From contig CAYQQQ010000012.1 in assembly GCA_964420125.1 (NCBI GenBank), forward strand, positions 62,001-126,000: a stretch of DNA of 64,000 bases, in the 5' to 3' direction. Position 1 is the stretch's first letter, and each line of letters opens with the position of its first letter. The position numbers were made by a program, and so were the translations under genes. The notes below the pieces were generated by a model, which saw nothing but the letters and a program-made list of their open reading frames with translations, did no database searches and was not told the DNA's origin. This document shows, in pieces, positions 63,265 to 64,000 of the stretch. Source of the stretch: CAYQQQ01 sp964420125 (lineage in GTDB: Bacteria > Actinomycetota > Acidimicrobiia > Acidimicrobiales > Microtrichaceae).

Positions 63265-64000
63265 TCAACCCAGCAGCTCGGCCATCTCGGAGCGGTCCAC
63301 GATCACGTCCGCCCTCGCGGTGATGATCCCGGTGGGGTCGGTCACGTAGAGCACCGGCTCGAAGGTCAGGTTGTAGGAGGCGGTGACCGGCGAGCCCTGG
63401 GCATCGGCCAGGTCGGTCACCTTCTTCGGATCCCGGTACACCTCGTTGTGCAGGACGATGAGGTCGGAGCGTCCCTCGGTCGCCGACATGAGGTTGTCGA
63501 GGATGGGTCCGCACACCGAGCTCTGGCAGTAGGCCGGGCTGGCCACCAACAGCACCACCCGCTGGCCCTGACCGAGGGCGTCATCCAAGCTGAGCGCGTG
63601 GAAGGGGCATGCCGGCGAACGGCTGCACAGCGGATCGACGTCGAGGGTGGTCTCCGTGGTCGGGGTGCGTAGCGGTGGCAGGGGCTGGCCGATCACGGGG
63701 GCTTCCACCTCGGCCACCGGGAACGCCTGCACCTGCGCGTCCAGGGCGGCTCCCTGGTAGGTCGCCTCCACGTCGTAGATCCCCGGTTCCGGGAAGGTGA
63801 GCGTGAGGGGGAGGTAGGCACGTTCCACTCCCTCGCTGCGCGGGGCCACAGCCTGGCCGTCGAGCAGCGCCTGTCCGTTGAACGAGACGCGGAAGGGAAC
63901 CTCGCCGGTCAGAGCGCTGAGCGGCACTCCCTCCGCGTCGGCCACCATGAAGGGGAGCCGCGTCGGCACGCCGGCGGCGATGTGGGGCTCGCTCTGGGGG
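63265..64000 (-). CDS. Thioredoxin-fold protein, 5' end outside window
   Basis: An open minus-strand frame of at least 244 codons extends off the right edge. The visible N-terminal part is a beta-sandwich-like region (PFRVSFNGQALLDGQ, YLPLTLTFPEPGIYDVEATY). The C-terminal ~130 residues are a thioredoxin-like domain with VVLLVASPAYCQSSVCGP in the active-site position and the strand FEPVLYVTDPTGIIT. The cysteine spacing is CxxxxC instead of CxxC. It is probably an exported redox or metallochaperone-type protein. Confidence 0.65.
   Translation of the reverse strand, partial: PQSEPHIAAGVPTRLPFMVADAEGVPLSALTGEVPFRVSFNGQALLDGQAVAPRSEGVERAYLPLTLTFPEPGIYDVEATYQGAALDAQVQAFPVAEVEAPVIGQPLPPLRTPTTETTLDVDPLCSRSPACPFHALSLDDALGQGQRVVLLVASPAYCQSSVCGPILDNLMSATEGRSDLIVLHNEVYRDPKKVTDLADAQGSPVTASYNLTFEPVLYVTDPTGIITARADVIVDRSEMAELLG

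Overview
The window is a contiguous piece of a high-GC actinobacterial chromosome around the replication origin. WhiB, a FliA/WhiG-type sigma factor, DUF3566, a CwlM-like protein, an Rv3909-like DUF6049 protein and a DUF5318-ponA pair all indicate Actinobacteria. The mixture of mycobacterium-like gene order with many differences fits a deep lineage such as Acidimicrobiia; that class assignment is an inference. I see no insertion sequence, prophage, CRISPR array or rRNA operon. The only mobile sequence is an intein in dnaB.

Layout. 1-6 kb: edge of a large coiled-coil ATPase-like gene, tesB, hisN, a FliA/WhiG sigma factor, a Rossmann-fold dehydrogenase with a small membrane protein, and tRNA-Ile. 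6-16.2 kb (minus strand): dnaA, dnaN, recF, DUF721, gyrB, gyrA, a TadE-like gene and DUF3566. 16.7-22.5 kb (plus strand): rpmH, rnpA, yidD, yidC, jag, rsmG, two parS sites, parA and parB. 22.6-34.7 kb: cwlM-like, trxA, trxB, a membrane protein, anti-sigma, ECF sigma, Ser/Thr kinase, DUF6049, a GNAT acetyltransferase, a histone-deacetylase-like hydrolase, pcnA and a universal stress protein. This corresponds to mycobacterial Rv3907-Rv3924, except that murJ is missing from the kinase gene. 34.7-46.4 kb: methyltransferase, DUF5318, ponA, a zinc-ribbon protein, panB, a FUSC transporter-like gene, rpsF, ssb, rpsR, rplI and intein-bearing dnaB (mycobacterial Rv0049-Rv0058 order). 46.4-55.5 kb: a gene-free stretch, a VOC protein, aat, 3-hydroxybutyryl-CoA dehydrogenase, an S51-like protein, a cyclophilin, lysC, hemW, asd, a CAP lipoprotein, tRNA-Pro and a receiver-domain protein. 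55.6-64 kb: a paired ArsA-like ATPase operon, NfeD, whiB, fxsA, a NUDIX hydrolase, an Fe-S module (apbC, a SufR-like regulator, an IscA/ErpA-type protein) and a truncated thioredoxin-fold gene.

How it works together. Genes for initiation (dnaA, dnaN, recF, gyrBA, dnaB, ssb), segregation (parAB with parS) and membrane/cell-wall biogenesis (yidCD, ponA, cwlM-like, kinase) are packed around the origin. Many single genes have a TANNNT hexamer 6-8 nt before the start codon and no Shine-Dalgarno sequence, so leaderless mRNAs seem common; I used this to choose several starts. The best regulatory candidates are a palindrome over the -10 of the SufR-like gene, a WhiG-type promoter before the WhiG-type sigma gene, a leader peptide overlapping ponA, an internal lysC start, and DnaA-box clusters before dnaA and gyrB.
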